Shown here piece by piece: positions 5,194 to 5,851 of a stretch of DNA of 5,851 nucleotides. Source of the stretch: Chloroflexota bacterium (GTDB taxonomy: Bacteria > Chloroflexota > Anaerolineae > Anaerolineales > Villigracilaceae); contig JAKANW010000217.1 of assembly GCA_021823555.1 (NCBI GenBank), positions 1-5,851 on the forward strand. Reading direction: 5' to 3'. A model generated the notes under the pieces. The model saw only the letters and a program-made list of their open reading frames with translations. It made no database searches and was not told where the DNA came from. Each line of letters begins with the position of its first letter. Position 1 is the first letter of the stretch. Made by a program: the position numbers and the translations under genes.

Positions 5194-5851
5194 ATGCGTA
5201 AACCAGTTCGACATCTTTGGCTTACCCCGCTCATCCTGCTCGTGCTGGTCGGCGCTTATTACCTGCCTCCCATACACGATCACCTGGCATGGAGATTGGA
5301 CAACTTGCGGACCCAGGTTAAATACTTTCTCAACCCGCCGGACCAGGCTATCTTCCAGCCCGGCCAACAGGCGCAGGTGGATATCCTCGTCACGCAGATG
5401 ATTCAGACCTTGCAGACGACTCTTACCCCTCAGGCAACAGCAACCCCTTCACTGACGTCCACGCCAATACCTGGCCCCAGCCCAACACCCACGATCACAT
5501 CCACGCCTTTGCCCGCTTCCGTTAACTTGACCGGGTTCCAATACGAAGACCAGTTCAACCGCTGGAACTATTGCGGTCCCGCCAATTTCGCAATGGCCCT
5601 AAGTTATTGGGGATGGAAAGGCAACCGCGATGTGATTGGCAAAGCCGTCAAGCCCAGCGACAAAGACAAGAACGTCATGCCGTACGAATTCCAGGATTTC
5701 ATAGCACAGAACGTCCCCGGCATGACCTCCGTCTTGCGCTATGGCGGGGACATCAATGTAATCAAACGTTTGCTGGCAGCGGGGTATCCTCTTGTGGCCG
5801 AGAATGGATACTACGATCGCTATTACAGCGGCAAAATCGGTTTGATGGGGC
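5194..5851 (+). CDS. Membrane-anchored C39-like peptidase-fold protein (3' end outside the window)
   Basis: An open frame of 219 codons runs to the window edge without a stop. MRKPVRHLWLTPLILLVLVGAYYLPP is a signal anchor or signal peptide. A short helical stretch (about 30-78) is followed by a Thr/Pro/Ser-rich linker (about 79-107), typical of a cell-surface stalk. The domain then begins at FQYEDQFNRWNYCGPANFAM; the Asn-Tyr-Cys-Gly-Pro-Ala motif places the putative catalytic Cys at 127, as in C39-like (papain-fold) peptidases. ALSYWGW and DKDKNVMPYEFQDFIAQNVPG fit the same fold. The visible part stops at IGLMG, where related proteins as I recall them continue into the catalytic His, so activity cannot be confirmed here. 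Without an ABC transporter in view it is more likely a stand-alone surface protein than a bacteriocin-processing exporter. It diverges from the redox operon; a functional link is not shown. The ATG is preferred because it gives the signal sequence and lies directly behind TATAAT, though it lacks a ribosome binding site. Confidence 0.85.
   Translation, partial: MRKPVRHLWLTPLILLVLVGAYYLPPIHDHLAWRLDNLRTQVKYFLNPPDQAIFQPGQQAQVDILVTQMIQTLQTTLTPQATATPSLTSTPIPGPSPTPTITSTPLPASVNLTGFQYEDQFNRWNYCGPANFAMALSYWGWKGNRDVIGKAVKPSDKDKNVMPYEFQDFIAQNVPGMTSVLRYGGDINVIKRLLAAGYPLVAENGYYDRYYSGKIGLMG

Overview
The window looks like chromosomal DNA of a Chloroflexota bacterium, probably an Anaerolineae-type lineage. 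This is inferred from three things: a full-length DnaK that carries the N-terminal segment found in Gram-negative-type DnaKs, a membrane-anchored C39-like protein with a Thr/Pro-rich linker of a style common in that phylum, and a ferric-reductase-like/ApbE pairing. No 16S or other decisive marker is present, so the placement is tentative. There are no RNA genes, mobile elements or CRISPR arrays.

Layout. Positions 1-315 hold the 3' end of an unidentified plus-strand gene, followed by a clear intrinsic terminator (353-376). Next is a complete, apparently monocistronic dnaK (466-2361, plus); grpE, dnaJ and hrcA are not in the window. dnaK converges on a minus-strand cluster, and the two share a strong 13-bp hairpin at 2388-2421. 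The minus-strand cluster reads, in transcription order: a secreted or membrane-anchored PepSY-like protein with an acidic Gly tail (5044-4538), a small single-TM protein with a nearly pure Gly tail (4529-4158), an ApbE-type FAD:protein FMN transferase (4158-3238, start overlapping the previous stop as TAATG) and a six-TM ferric-reductase-like haem membrane protein (3194-2463). Divergent from it, at 5194, starts a 3'-truncated membrane-anchored C39-like cysteine peptidase-fold protein with a probably leaderless transcript.

The most interesting part is the four-gene minus-strand operon. A flavin transferase sits with a haem-binding membrane electron-transfer protein and two small membrane or export-targeted proteins. 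The window contains no classical FMN-binding-domain protein with an S/T-G-A-S/T acceptor site. The two small proteins share an HRN(K/R) motif followed, at once or about a dozen residues later, by a C-terminal poly-Gly tail. Both genes also contain an 8-nt mononucleotide tract where slippage would change or remove the C-terminal part. I infer an extracytoplasmic redox module, but its electron donor, electron acceptor and flavinylated substrate cannot be read from the sequence. The 149-bp divergent intergenic region holds candidate promoters on both strands, a triple ATTCTC direct repeat and an 8-bp inverted repeat in the operon leader.
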